From Sipunculus nudus (taxonomy: Eukaryota > Annelida > Sipuncula > Golfingiida > Sipunculidae): a stretch of 64,000 nt of DNA. Both the position numbers and the translations under genes were made by a program. The stretch spans positions 54,021,618-54,085,617 of the forward strand of contig CM049317.1 in assembly GCA_026874595.1 (NCBI GenBank), read 5' to 3'. Positions 36,398 through 48,400 of the stretch are shown here, one piece after another. Under the pieces are notes generated by a model that saw nothing but the letters and a program-made list of their open reading frames with translations, ran no database searches and had not been told where the DNA came from. The number at the start of each line of letters is the position of its first letter. The stretch's first letter is position 1.

Positions 36398-36458
<61 letters not shown>
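36398..36458. repeat. (AT)n(GT)n microsatellite
   Basis: Compound repeat within an inserted stretch of about 120 bp (about 36394-36517) that is absent from unit 1 near 10680. Confidence 0.9.
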
Positions 36459-36462
<4 letters not shown>

Positions 36463-36849
36463 ATACAAATATTGTAATATTTTTATCATTTTATTCATAA
36501 TTGTCATAATATATAAAAAAGCTATACATGTACAAACTCGAGATGTAACGGTCACGTATGTACGTATGAGGAATCAGTCTCTCTTAACCCTGAATCCTTA
36601 GCCTACGAATTATGTTTAGTTTGGTTCTATATATAGGTCATATATATATAAAGTGGATATAGGTCACATATGTAAAACGTGTCATGCACGAGGACCATTC
36701 CTGGAATCTGCTCTCTATACATCTACAAATCTACAAAAAAATAGTTAACACGAATGACAGTCATGAATTCACATGAATATGTTCGAATCGTAAATTTACG
36801 AACACTAAGGATACCATAGGCTCAGTTATATTGGTTAAAAAATGAACTA

Positions 36850-37110
36850 GAAATATGGCATGCAAACCTCCGCCATTCGCATTCACTTATTCGGCCCATA
36901 TATCCACGTTAATTCGTGCATAAGTGACTCTACATGTGTGGATATTTGATGACAACGTACTTAAATCCTGATTACATGCCGGATCCACAACGAAATTCAA
37001 ATGATCCTTCATTGGCCCATTCCGAAATTCCATTCACGTTTTCATGACTTCTGATGTGAACACACACACGCACAAGCACACGCCCCACAAGCACACACAC
37101 AACCTACTGC
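36850..37110 (+). repeat. RF1 interspersed repeat
   Basis: Counterpart of 11020-11275, ending in a CA-rich tail at 37060-37100. Confidence 0.65.
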
Positions 37111-37381
37111 ATTTCTACGAATTTTCGGTTGTCTGATGCCCTACGAATAATTAAACTATCCTGCGACAGCCCAATGATTGTTCCACGTTCTACCTGTGAC
37201 GGTCCTACGAATGTTTTGTCGCTGTATCTTATTCCTGCGACCGACGTGGGTTTGTCTTAAGCTTACGACACATGCCTCGCACAACACATATATGACAGAT
37301 CTATGGAAGAAATTTGGGGGAACTTTTCTTTTATAATAACCCCATCCTAGGGATCTCATACGACTGTCGAAGGAAGAGCAT

Positions 37382-37591
37382 ATGATTAGACTTGGACAGC
37401 CCCGACCAATTTTCCCACGACCTTTGTCCAAAAATTATTTTATATGTGAACGCTTAAACAAAATTTTCAAAAAAATAATCACCCATACCTACAACGGCTC
37501 CATCTGTCGTAGCCCTGCTGAAATCGAACGACATTCAAAATCTTATGTTCTTTGTGATTTAGGCTCCAATCTTTATAAATTAGCGCAATAA
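37382..37591 (+). other. ORF remnant of unknown origin, better preserved copy
   Basis: Open for about 69 codons, containing 'AEIERHSKSYVLCDLG', and shared with unit 1 (11560-11755). No family recognised, and no splice or promoter context supports expression. The opposite strand is also open here, which is common in such DNA. Confidence 0.2.
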
Positions 37592-38000
37592 TAGTTGCTT
37601 TTCTTCTGAGAACAATCGAACAATGTAAACAAAATGCTTAAACAAACGCACTGTATTAATCAAGCAGTACTTCAAATCCTTCCTGTTTCACTGAACATGT
37701 AAAGTGCAAGCCAGGGACAAAGGGATTTCAGTGCACACGGACACGGCATACGGCCGGGCTCTGCGGTTTTACAGTATTACTCATTCGCAGGAAACCCCTG
37801 GGATGCAAGTTAATGCTGGTTTCCTCTGGGATATACAGTTATTATCTGGAACACTTTCGCATTCAGGAGTTACGTCGGCTCCGATTTCAACAGAAACATT
37901 TCCTTTGAGAGGGGTTTGTTTCACCTGGATTAAGCAACACTAATTGTATTATACGCACATGTACTCAAGATCTATGGCTTCAAGTTACAATTAATGCCTC

Positions 38001-38948
38001 ATGTATTCCTGGGTCATGTGTGTTTTATATTTTTGTTGGGCTTGTTTTCCCCGGCAACAGACAAATGCGGTGAAGGTAAACAAGTGTGGGGTAGAACAAC
38101 ATCTTGTCGGTAAGTACATTTCTTTTACAAAATAAGATACATTAACTTTATAAAATCAATTGCACGAAGTAATCACAAATGATAATAACGTTCACGCCAA
38201 GTGTGGTAAATTACCTGGCCTTTAGTTTGGGATTTTTGTTGTGTGTGTGTGTGGAGGGGGGGGTTGGATCTTAGCTCCAGATATTTTTCCTAGAGAGCTG
38301 ATTGCTATTTGTTCTTTTCATGTTTTAAACAGAATAAACGTGTGAATTTTTAAATAGTTTTTTAGAATAATTCGCTCATCGAGGTAATTAAGAGTTCCTT
38401 CATATTGTGTCATACTTCCTGTTGGTTTAAAATAATTATGTGAAAGACATATTCTTTTTCAAAATACGATACTGAATTAAAATAAGAAAGACGAATATCA
38501 ACTGTTTAATTGTTATAACCATGTCATGTCATTTCAGTGGTTGGAAATGATACATGTAAAAAAATGTAGATTTTGTGATAATGGACCCGATATATCTGTG
38601 TACATAGTGTTATGGCACATTGATAACATCAGCTGTTATTTTGTACTTGTTTGATCAAGGCAATTACCCCACATTACAGAGTGCAGTAACCGCTCCGTCT
38701 CAGATATGTATTGTCGAGTCACCGTGAACAAAACAGCCAGCTGGGGCATGGCCAACGAAAGTTGTAGAGATGCCGGAAGTGACGTTGGTCTGCCTCTACA
38801 CCAATCAGAGGAGGAACATGAGCTTCTGCTGGAAATCATGAGAAACTGCAGTCTTAAGACGATCTTATTGGCTCTCAAACGGATACAACTAGCCAATTGG
38901 ACGTGGACCAATGGGACATTAGGTGTCAAATATAATCTACATTGCAAA

Positions 38949-39039
<91 letters not shown>

Positions 39040-42000
39040 TACATACACTTTTCTGATTCATATCATCAATTGTAATATCCCAAGTACATATATTGTGCTA
39101 TATATTGTTGTACCTTCCATTCTGCTTCCAAAAACAAAATTAGTCAACTGCACCTATACATGAATTAATATTTATGTGTGTGTCTATAATTTATCTGAAA
39201 AAGGTTATTTCTAGTGTATTTAATTGTAGCCACTGCTCCTGAGCTCGGAAAGACAAGTGGACGTTGTGGGGGGTATACGCCGGCGGAACACATTGTGAAA
39301 GGCGACTGTTTTACCAAAGATCTAACTCAGTATGGTTGCAAGCATTACGGTATGACACTCTATTTATTTAATATAATTCATTCTTCAAGATATGATGATT
39401 AACAAAGTAGACACTTTTTACTAAAGGCCATAATCAATAATTATGGATCGACACATTGTGGTCATGAAATCATTTATATCTTGGAGATCATTGATAAAAT
39501 AAGTATGCTAAATGTCAATATATAAATATTCAATCCATGTGTAACCTGCAAAATTATAGGAGGTTAAATAGAAAGTCAGAAAGCAAATATATACAAAAGG
39601 TAAAAAAAAATAGAGATAAGATTGAAATATTTTTACCCTTTTTTTCGATGGTATCGGCTTTAAAGTGTTATCAGACATTGGTGTGTTCCGTCATGTATAT
39701 GATAATATATGACAAGTATATCTTTCCCTGTCTCGAAAGGTGAAACTAATCGAAATATATTATTTATGTTGAGAACAAAAGGGTATAGGATTAGTCCAAT
39801 AACATGGAAATGCCAAATATGATTTTTATCAAATAAAAAATGTTAAGCACAGATTAATTTCCTGTGCTTTCACATGATACAATTTATTTCCTTCTGACGA
39901 GTTACTTCTTGTATTTAATTTCACAAATCATAACCGAAAGTGTCAACAGAAAACGGAGAGTAAAGGAGAATTTAGTATCATTATGAGACTAAACGTTGCC
40001 TAGCCACGGATATTATTGAGTTTTTTGTTATTAAATTTCTGTTTTGAGATGCTTTTAAAGGCCATGTGTGGAATGACATGATAAAAATTAGAACTATGCA
40101 TTTAATGAATGCAAGTGTCCGGCAATAACTTATTTTGCCCATATAGAGTTGGTTCAGCGTGAGCGTAGATTTGTGACTTTTCCTTGACAATGTTCCTGGA
40201 TCCGGACTATGTGCATTACCACACAAAAATCTAATCAAAGCGTTATTGGCCCATACCCGGAATGCACTGAAAATTTCATGCGAATCTGTTAAAGATTGCG
40301 CGATTTATATTTTGGACAATGAAACAGAAACAAAACCACACACACGGACTTGGATGAACGTATACCCTTCTATAGGAGGCAATTATCATAACTAGAATTT
40401 ATTTGATAAACCTGTATGTATGCATGTCTGTATCATATAAGTATGTAATTTAATCCTGGATATCCTTGAACTTTCACGTTACCAGATTCCGTTTGTCCTG
40501 AGACTGTCCCACGATACAACTGCGTCCTTATTGATGGTGTTGCCATTACAATTCACGACGGTGTGTACGACTGGTTCACGGCCAGAGACTTGTGCAGAAC
40601 CATTGGAGCCCAGTTGGTGTCAATTGGTGAATCTCAGTTTGACAGGTTTGATGAATTATTGGGGCAACAAGAAAGGGGAGTATTTGTAGGACTGAACAAA
40701 GAAGATTGGTTCTTCACCGACCCTAGTGGAAGTAAGTTAAGTATAATCATATTTTGTAAAATTTTATATGTATATTTTTTTCTCTGAAAACGTTCTCGGC
40801 TGCATGGACGTGTACATGAACAAAATACTAAACGACTCATCATTTATTAACAGAAATGTGATTCAATTTGTCCATCGGGTGTTTTATATGTAAAAAAATA
40901 TATTAAGTCATTGTATATAGCAGCTGTTAAGATGTAGAGGGAAAGGGTCCTGTTTAGCATAGTCGGAAAATACGTGCAAACATCAGCAACATGTGTCTAA
41001 CAGAAATTATTGGAACATCTATGTGTAATCATTTATTTTACAGAATTCGAGATACGTAGGTAAACAAGGCTGCTTAATACAGAGTATGTCGAGTCTCGTT
41101 GTCCATTTTTTATGAAGCCTCAAAATGATATAACATTGATATCAGTATCGTTGTTTATAGAGCTCTTTTTAATATTTATGCATACACTGCTATCTTCTAA
41201 GGCGTAGCTTCCACGGAGACAGTGTTTTGGGATAAACAGCTCGATGCTTCCACAAACAGAGAGTGTGCTGTTTTAAACCTGACCACCAGAATGTGGAATC
41301 CAGTCAGCTGCTTCTCTCAACATCCATTCATCTGTCAAATTTGTGAGTCTGAGTGGTTATAATCATTTTATTTTACGCTCTCATAGAAGCAAACTCTTTT
41401 TGTAACCATCGCTTGATCATCATTGTTTTATTTTGTTTTTGTCCTCCAGAATATGGCCACGCTACATTCAATATTACTCACTGCACTCCACAGCTGCTTC
41501 CCCTTGGTGTATACTACTACCAGGGTACCGTGCATTTTTGACGGTATACTATAATAAACAGGACTTTCAGGCAAAGGACAAATGAGCGGGCCCTTTACAA
41601 AGTGTTCACGTCACTTGATCATCAGATCACATAATGAGACGACTATAGATATATTGTACATTTCTTAATTCAGCATATATAAATTATATATATATAATTT
41701 ATGTGTATATATATATGTATATATATATATATATTTAATATATATATAACATTTATATATCATATTAATGTGTTCATGCAGGCAGAAATAGTCGGGGGTC
41801 AATCCCTTACATCACCTGTATCAATATCCATCTAGTTTGACCCAGGTGGTACCCCTTACAGCACGTTTAATCGCCATCCATGAATTTATGAAATATACCC
41901 GTAATTTCAGTTTCTAGTAAGTCCAATGTGTGAGCCCGCTTACATCTGCTTATAAAGTAATAGCCAGGCTGACGAGCATCTCATTTTAACGAACACCTAA

Positions 42001-42825
42001 AAAATAATGACCATTTTTTTCAAGGTGCCATTTCTTTTTTTTTTTTTTTTTTTTTTTACTCTTTATTTCAGATGAGGTCCCGTTTGTGGTCGTATTGTCG
42101 AGGCTACGCTCTATTGAGTTTAGCATACGTATCTAATGCAAGATAAATATTATATTTTTGTTTAATAGAATACATATTACTGTAGTGTTAGTCATATAGA
42201 ATTATTCGCCACATTGTCTTTTTATATGCTGTGTATATGGACATCAAAATTTATTTAATTAAACACTACAGACGGCATGGCACCAGTTTCTGTCAAGAAC
42301 CAAGCTGACAGCAAATAGAGTAGCAGCCCAGTTACTATTCCACCCCGACCGGTCATGGAGAGCGGTAAGCAAACAAAGCTATTTTTTTCCATATTGAGTA
42401 TACGTATAATATACGTATAGGGTTAATAGAATACTGTTGTTGCTTACATATTGCGAGGCTGCAATTTCGCGATTTCTTTATTTTGGAATTTTTTGCGTGG
42501 GTTGTATTTTACGATCTTATTAGAAAAAAATAAACAAGGTTGGTTTTGTTTACAAAAAAATAAGAGATAAGAATAAACTCCACACTATCTATTTTCTATT
42601 ACAGTCATTATATTATGACGTGTTAATGGTAAAGTTATTCCCGATGATTACGATGTAATGAATGCTTGTTTGCATTGACCGGTTCAAATATCAAGCACAA
42701 ATTAGGCTCCTGATTAACATGCCATGCTTCCAGAGGTGTGATAAATAATCCATTAGGTACAGATGCATCACCCGATCTTATTCTTCTAAATTAATGGGTC
42801 ATTTCATTATTATTATTATTATCAA

Positions 42826-42872
<47 letters not shown>

Positions 42873-45519
42873 TTGTATAAACATGTATTCATGACTGAAA
42901 AATTAAATACATGAAGAGAAAAATGATGCAGTCAGCTTCAAACTGCAAATTGTGGTGTATCATTCAAAATAAGTTCTATTGTCGGTTATTTATTATTTAA
43001 GAAGTTATATACATTAACAAGTTAATTGTACCTCCGCTATTTTTACCAGAAACATTTGGTTGGCCATTTCTACTCTAGCCAATTTTACCTCAGCCGTTTT
43101 TATCTGAACCCTTTTTACCGGTCACAGGTCGGGTTAAAGTATGCTCATCCTACTATTTGATAATAAAGTAACAGCAACAGAAGCCAATTAATAGTAATAT
43201 TTATAGTAAAAGATAAACTGTTTTTATATAAATAGTAAAAATATAAGTAACGGATCAATAAGTAATATTAATAGTTATATCTGTAGAACCCCTGTAATAG
43301 GATCCAGCCTGACAACAACCTTACGTGAAAATTTCAATTTGAAGAAATGATTGAATAATCAAAATAAATGAGCTGTATATATTACTGTTATGTATTTCAA
43401 GTAATTTTGACTTTTTTCTTATACAATATTTCTATTCTTCATCCCTCCGGGTTTATAGATAAGTGCTATATATTTACCCTTATGAACCCAGAGATCAAAG
43501 TAATACTTTAACCTTGAAATCCCCAAACAAGATGTTCCCGATCCCAAAGCGGTCGCAAATGTTTATTTCATTTCAAAGGTGGTCTTGTCCACAATAGACT
43601 GTTACCCATAATTGCTCGGTTATACCTGCATGTGTTTGAGCTAGATCTGGAACACCGCCATTTTTTCTAAACTTCAAGTTAGTATATTCACCTTGAATCT
43701 CCATTGTAGACAAATTACAGTATAGCATCCTGATGGGTGGACTGGTCGTCCTATTTCTAATAGCATCTAGTGCCGTCATCAGCTGTTCCTTGGGCTACTT
43801 AATTGGGAGGAGTAAATTGCCAAAGTAAGCACATTGTCATTTAATATAAAAGCAGAAATTTGCATTATAATAAGTGCAAGCTTCTATCATGTTAGACTGG
43901 TACCCCTCAATATTACGGTCTGATGCTCCCAACATTGGTTTGTTATACGAGTAATACCAGTCTGCCGCAAAGTGACCTACTCCCACAACCTTGTTTGTGT
44001 TCACTTATTCCGACCATATTCCAATATCAGTCGTTTTTGAGTGACGGTACATTGGGAAATATTTCTTGATGACGTTCCTGGATCCGAACATGTACAAGAT
44101 GCACGCCAATCTAATCGATTCCCCATTGGACCGTTCCTGAAATACCCTTGAAATTTTATGAGATACCGCTCTTGAGTTAGGCTGTGAACAAACACACACA
44201 CATGAAAGGTATGAAGTCGTACTGTCGCCCCCCCCCCGCCCCCACGATAGGAAACTCATGACCTAATGACAAATGTGGAACTTCAGGTCAAAAACAAAGG
44301 TAACAGTAGGTGACGGGTTATACAAAGAATTTAATTTAAATATACATGTAAGCCTATGCAGGTAGTTACATGTTATATCTAAGCAGATTTATATTTAACC
44401 AGCTATAGTGAACCTTAAGAACTATAATATTCAGTGACGTTCACGAAAAAAAATCCTGGTAAGAGAAATGTATACGTCAGGCACAAGCTAAGCTAATGTT
44501 TTTATTTGTGCTTTGATAACTGCATGGGTGACGGGTGACCTAACAAAGCATGGATTAGTATATTCACATATATATCATACGCATTATTAAAGATCAGATG
44601 TTTGCTTTGCATATAAAATTTATATAAATTTAAACATTTATAAACACCGCATGTAAAAATTATTTAATTGGATTCACTACTGATTCATGAGGAAAGTTCA
44701 ACCATTAATTATTACATTGCATGATGATCTTTTTTTCATTATTACCTATATTGTGTTGCTTCTTACAGCGTATATAATGTTTTGCAGGTCAATAGTTTCT
44801 AAGAATATTACCTTTGTAAATTAAAATTACCTTATTGTGAAATGTTGCTCCGCATATAAAATACCAGAAGTATAACACCAGTGTAAGAATTTCGTTTCCT
44901 CAGCAGGGACCATGCAAATTTAGAAACGGAGGAGGAGACGTCGATAGACGCACCACCCCCGGTTCGTTTTCCTGAACCAGTTGCTTCCACCTCGGCAAAA
45001 CCTGAAAACGAAATTGGACTTTACTCAGAAATTAAAGTTAATCATTCGGATGGAGCTCTAAACTACAAGTTGGAGACATACGCCGAGATAGAACCAAGAG
45101 GAAACGAGGTCCCTGAACAGATTACTGATACTTGTGTAAGCAAGAGGGGTTCAGGTGACAGGGGATCAGCGACTGTGGTTGGCACGTCTTCCTGTGAAGG
45201 AGAACAAATCAATTTGCTCTACGCCCAAGCCAATAAAAGCGCTTATCGAAGCAAAATGAACGAAAGAGAGGCTAAGGAAGAGAGCAAGTACTGTTTGGCG
45301 GGCTTACCAACCACATTACAGGCGATCGAACACCACGAATCTGGAGGTGAAATATCCAAACTGCAAGCCTCCGGAAATGATGTTGTAACGGAACGTCTCC
45401 TTTATGCTATTAATAACAATGTGTCTGGTCTTGAAGATGCCGGTACCCAAGATATAGAAGCATCCTATCAGGATAATGAGATTTTGATACCCAATCCAAT
45501 CTACATATCTGCTACCTGA
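38001..45519 (+). CDS. B2: two-CTLD receptor with tyrosine-rich tail; one in-frame stop in stalk exon
   Basis: Exons: 38001-38109, 38680-38922, 39230-39349, 40486-40731, 41202-41342, 42272-42364, 43710-43824, 44904-45519. Introns 1-6 are phase 1 and the last is phase 2; all are GT-AG. Exon 1 encodes a signal peptide ('VMCVLYFCWACF' core). Exons 2-3 encode CTLD1 (about 37-157; 'ANWTWTNG'), exons 4-5 CTLD2 (about 158-286; 'YDWFTARDLC', 'WNPVSC', 'FICQI'). Exon 6 is the stalk and contains TAG at 42316-42318 (codon 302). Exon 7 holds the TM helix ('GGLVVLFLIASSAVISC'). Exon 8 encodes about 204 residues with nine tyrosines, including 'LYSEIKV', 'TYAEIEP', 'LLYAQA' and 'PIYISAT'. Reading the stop literally gives a secreted protein of about 301 residues. 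Exon 6 is 93 nt and phase 1-1, so skipping it restores a receptor of about 529 residues. The open tail suggests constraint until recently. Sugar-binding motifs are absent. Confidence 0.75.
38950..39036. repeat. (CT)n(AT)n microsatellite beside a splice donor
   Basis: Compound repeat starting about 28 bases after the donor of B2 exon 2. B3 has nothing comparable at that position. Confidence 0.95.
40088..40385 (+). repeat. RF1 interspersed repeat in B2 intron 3
   Basis: Core 'CCTGGATCCGGACTATGTG' at about 40196, CA-containing tail, 'GGAGGCAATTA' end. Counterpart of 14568-14860. Confidence 0.75.
41673..41760. repeat. AT-rich interrupted microsatellite
   Basis: Interrupted AT repeat in B2 intron 5, at the position of the 16873-16913 tract in B1. 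Confidence 0.85.
41955..42114. mobile_element. pogo/Tigger-like MITE in B2 intron 5
   Basis: Decayed counterpart of 17117-17297. 'TTAACGAACACCTAAAAAATA' replaces the usual AACGACC units, and a poly-T run (about 42037-42057) sits in its middle. The right end is 'GTGGTCGTATTGTCGAGG'. Confidence 0.55.
42435..42790. repeat. RF2 interspersed repeat in B2 intron 6
   Basis: Counterpart of 17615-17975, with 'TTCCCGATGATTACGATG' and 'CCAGAGGTGTGATAA' landmarks, followed by (ATT)n at 42806-42874. Confidence 0.6.
42806..42874. repeat. (ATT)n microsatellite
   Basis: ATT repeat in B2 intron 6; counterpart of 17993-18100, without the LTR that follows in B1. Confidence 0.9.
43852..44265 (+). repeat. RF1 interspersed repeat in B2 intron 7
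   Basis: Core 'CCTGGATCCGAACATGTAC' at about 44078 and a (CA)n tail at about 44190. Contains a short poly-C run at about 44229-44237. Counterpart of 19935-20370. Confidence 0.65.
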
Positions 45520-45829
45520 CGTGATCTGACGACACTTGAACTGTGCGTACATGAAGTTAATTTAGTTGCCGCACATATTAGCGCCATTTCGGCCCCTTGA
45601 CAATAGAGAGCCTACAATTAGTGCACTGGCTGTCAGAGTGCATTTACATCCTTCAACGAGAAACACTTTAAGTCTCTTTGAGGATGCAAATATTTTCGTC
45701 ATGTTTGACAACGCTCATTGCCTACAAGTACGCTCTAACTTTGAATAAACCAAATCAATCGTTTATTACCCTTCTTAACAATACTTACAATGAGTGAAAA
45801 AACCTTCGTTTTAACTTTGCAGATATTGG

Positions 45830-46250
45830 TAAATCTCTCTGCATGTTTGTTGTTTTTCTTACCGCATGAACACAAGCATGGTTGGAACGACTCGTTACCT
45901 ATGAAACAGACTTCGACTTTGTTTTGGTTGTGAATTCAAATATATTCTTTTGTCCTAAATGTTCATTCGTAGTCTACTGTTAAGATTACTGGCTGTTTAG
46001 AATGATATTAATGCAGCATAATCGAAGCCAACTGCAATGCTTTGCTCCGCAGGTTTTATCATGACTCCATTTAGGCTTACCAGCCACATATTAATTGCCT
46101 GCTGAGTCTTGTATTCACGGCTTCGCCCATACATTAATATAGCCTTTTTATCGATGACGTCATAGTGTACCTTAATGGTTCTTCTTCGTAAAGAATATTA
46201 TCATCGTCTAAAATTAGGATCATTCAATTTGATTTGCTTTTTAAATAAAT
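45830..46250. repeat. Repeat R2 (downstream of B2)
   Basis: Counterpart of 22310-22680: 'CTTACCGCATGAACACAAGC' start, 'CGATGACGTCATAGTG' core. Confidence 0.65.
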
Positions 46251-47174
46251 AACAAAGGATCTTACATAAAATATCAGGTGTCTTAGAAACCTTTCGGGTG
46301 GAACCTCATTTTGTAAGTTTTACTTCTTTTAGAAGCTTTTTTTCTGACACAAAACGAAACTTGATGCTTTGAGGGTCATTTAACATCCTTTGTTTTATGT
46401 ACATGTTACTATGCATATTTAAACGTGTTTTCTGTGTACGAAGAATGATAAAGATAAACAACGATAATACTATCAGCGTATACATATATATACTGTCTTG
46501 ATAAAGCGCATCTGTGCATGAACAAAAGACTCTTGCTGCACCTGCTGAGATAAGTAAAGAGTGGAATATTAGTTTAACATTTTTAATAAACTGTGAAGTA
46601 TGAGATATATAAAAATATGCAACTCTTTCAAAGCGCCAATGTACGGTATGGAATAGGATGAAGGTCTGCCAGTTAGATAAAATCATCATTGAAATGTAAT
46701 TTTTAAAAGTACAGTGTATCATATCACCTGTTAACTTCATGGTTTTTCTTTGGACTGCAAGGATTTGAGGAGGAAAAGTTTAACATTATACATGTTACCT
46801 GAACATGATGCGTGAAGTTTCATTTTTAATGTCCTTTGGGACCATTTGTGCTGACAATCCCTTTAGAGGAAGGTTGGACTTTCTATAATCGGAGCGACTA
46901 GGTCCTTTAATACAATATAGACACGTCTTTATAAGCTCATGCTCTAGGAGAATTTTTTAAAAGTATCGGTCCAGGCTAGTACGTATAGTGATACTTGTAA
47001 GTTAACCCTTGTATATTATGATTATGAATAATATAGTTACAATATTCAAGTAAACCACATAGAACAGCTGGTAACTGCCCTCATTTTATAATGCTAGCTT
47101 AATTTCATTCTGGTTTCGGACAAGTTGCCAGGACAGATTTACATGCTTCCTTTAATTTTTTTATCCTGGTGATA

Positions 47175-47450
47175 ACCAAGCCCGGTGAATACTGCACCTT
47201 CGGGCCCTGGGAGTGTTATTATTCCCATTGCGGGGTTATATCACCAAGTTATCCCTGAAAGGCGCAATAATGATTTAGTGAAAACGGCAATTGGGCAAGG
47301 TCTTTCCATTCAACCTACTGAGTGTTCACCACAGGCGGAGACCGACAGTGAAAAAAACTCAATGCCTCTGCTGAGATTTGAACACAAGAGCTCCCGGTGT
47401 GGAGTCCTGTGGTTAACTTCTGAGCCACAGATGGCGGTTCCACCTATAAC
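47175..47450 (-). mobile_element. tRNA-derived SINE, decayed
   Basis: Counterpart of the SINE at 23820-24075. The minus strand reads a B box-like 'TGTTCAAATCTC' (about 47381-47370) and an A box-like 'TGTGGCTCAGAAG' (about 47430-47418). An ORF across it is a by-product. Confidence 0.6.
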
Positions 47451-47984
47451 CTTTTAAACTATATAATACTAAGAAACTGAACCAACAGTAAAACATACAT
47501 CCCATGGCGTTTTAATTTATCCCGTAAAAATGCAGCAAACAATTAGTATATAAGCCCAGATTATTATTATAGCCAGATTATGTAACCATTAATTTGTTTT
47601 CATATATCTAACACAGAATCCTCTGGGGACACCCAGATAATCTGCTAAACACTCCTTAACACTACCAAATGTAAGAAGGACAAATATTTAACCACTAGGC
47701 ACCCCTCATGACTTTATTGACTAATCTCTGAAATAATTATTGCATGACCCTTAGATTAAAACATAAACGTGGTATGTGTATTTGCATAATGATATCAGCT
47801 TATCATCCCTGTGTTGTCACGTTACGACAACAAAATACACGAAACAATCTTGTCACTCTGTGCCTTGACTGTTTCATGTCCAGTTATTTGTATGGAATCC
47901 TGAAAGTAACGAACATTGTAATAAGGGAGGCTAGTTTCAAAACTTCGCGCCCTACTTTCGCTTGTTCAATTAAAAAAGAGTAAC

Positions 47985-48345
47985 TAGAAGTATGCATTCT
48001 CAGGAATGCAGGCCTCCGCCTTGTGGGCGAGCAAAATGTGTTTGCATTATTTTATTCGGCTTATACCCCCTGGGTCATTCGTGAAGATTCCCCCCCCCCC
48101 CCCCCCCCAATGTTTGCCTTCACTTAGTGAGTCGTAATTGACTGCAGATTTGTGAAATTTCCTGGAAGTCGTTCCAGGACCAGGATCATGAGGCGGATCC
48201 CCACCAAAAACTCATCGATTCTCTAGTTGCCCACTGTCGAGGGGCTCTGAATATTTCATACGATTCCCTGTTCATGATTGCGTGAGTAATGGTTTGAACA
48301 CACACACAAAAACGCATACCCTCATGGTGGAGGCAATTATAATCA
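47985..48345 (+). repeat. RF1 interspersed repeat
   Basis: Counterpart of 24630-24890 but complete, with a CA tail and 'GGTGGAGGCAATTATAA' end. It contains the poly-C run at 48090-48108. Confidence 0.65.
48090..48108. repeat. Poly-C run
   Basis: About 19 consecutive C inside an RF1 copy. This is rare in such AT-rich DNA and is also a likely sequencing-error site. Confidence 0.8.
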
Positions 48346-48400
48346 ACACATGCATGTGGGAACTTGATGACAGACGTGACATGTCATGTATGTATTACAC

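Larger units (their letters stand above)
34045..38000. other. Intergenic region A2-B2
   Basis: Collinear with 7746-12181 apart from a replaced stretch after about 34190. It holds RF1 copies (34735-35000 direct, 35110-35260 inverted, 36850-37110), the palindromic element (35610-35845), an (AT)n(GT)n tract (36398-36458) and the ORF remnant (37382-37591). No gene seen. Confidence 0.6.
45520..48400. other. Downstream region of B2
   Basis: AATAAA at about 45744, roughly 225 bases after the B2 stop, is a candidate polyadenylation signal. Beyond it lie repeat R2 (45830-46250), a SINE (47175-47450), RF1 (47985-48345) and a poly-C run (48090-48108). Otherwise collinear with unit 1 noncoding DNA. No gene seen. 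Confidence 0.6.

Noticed and set aside
46306-46740. Minus-strand ORF of 144 codons downstream of B2
   Set aside because: AT-rich composition with no recognisable domain; the collinear unit 1 sequence (22740-23410) does not maintain it.
47185-47457. ORF of 90 codons
   Set aside because: It lies across the decayed SINE; not open in unit 1 or unit 3 copies.
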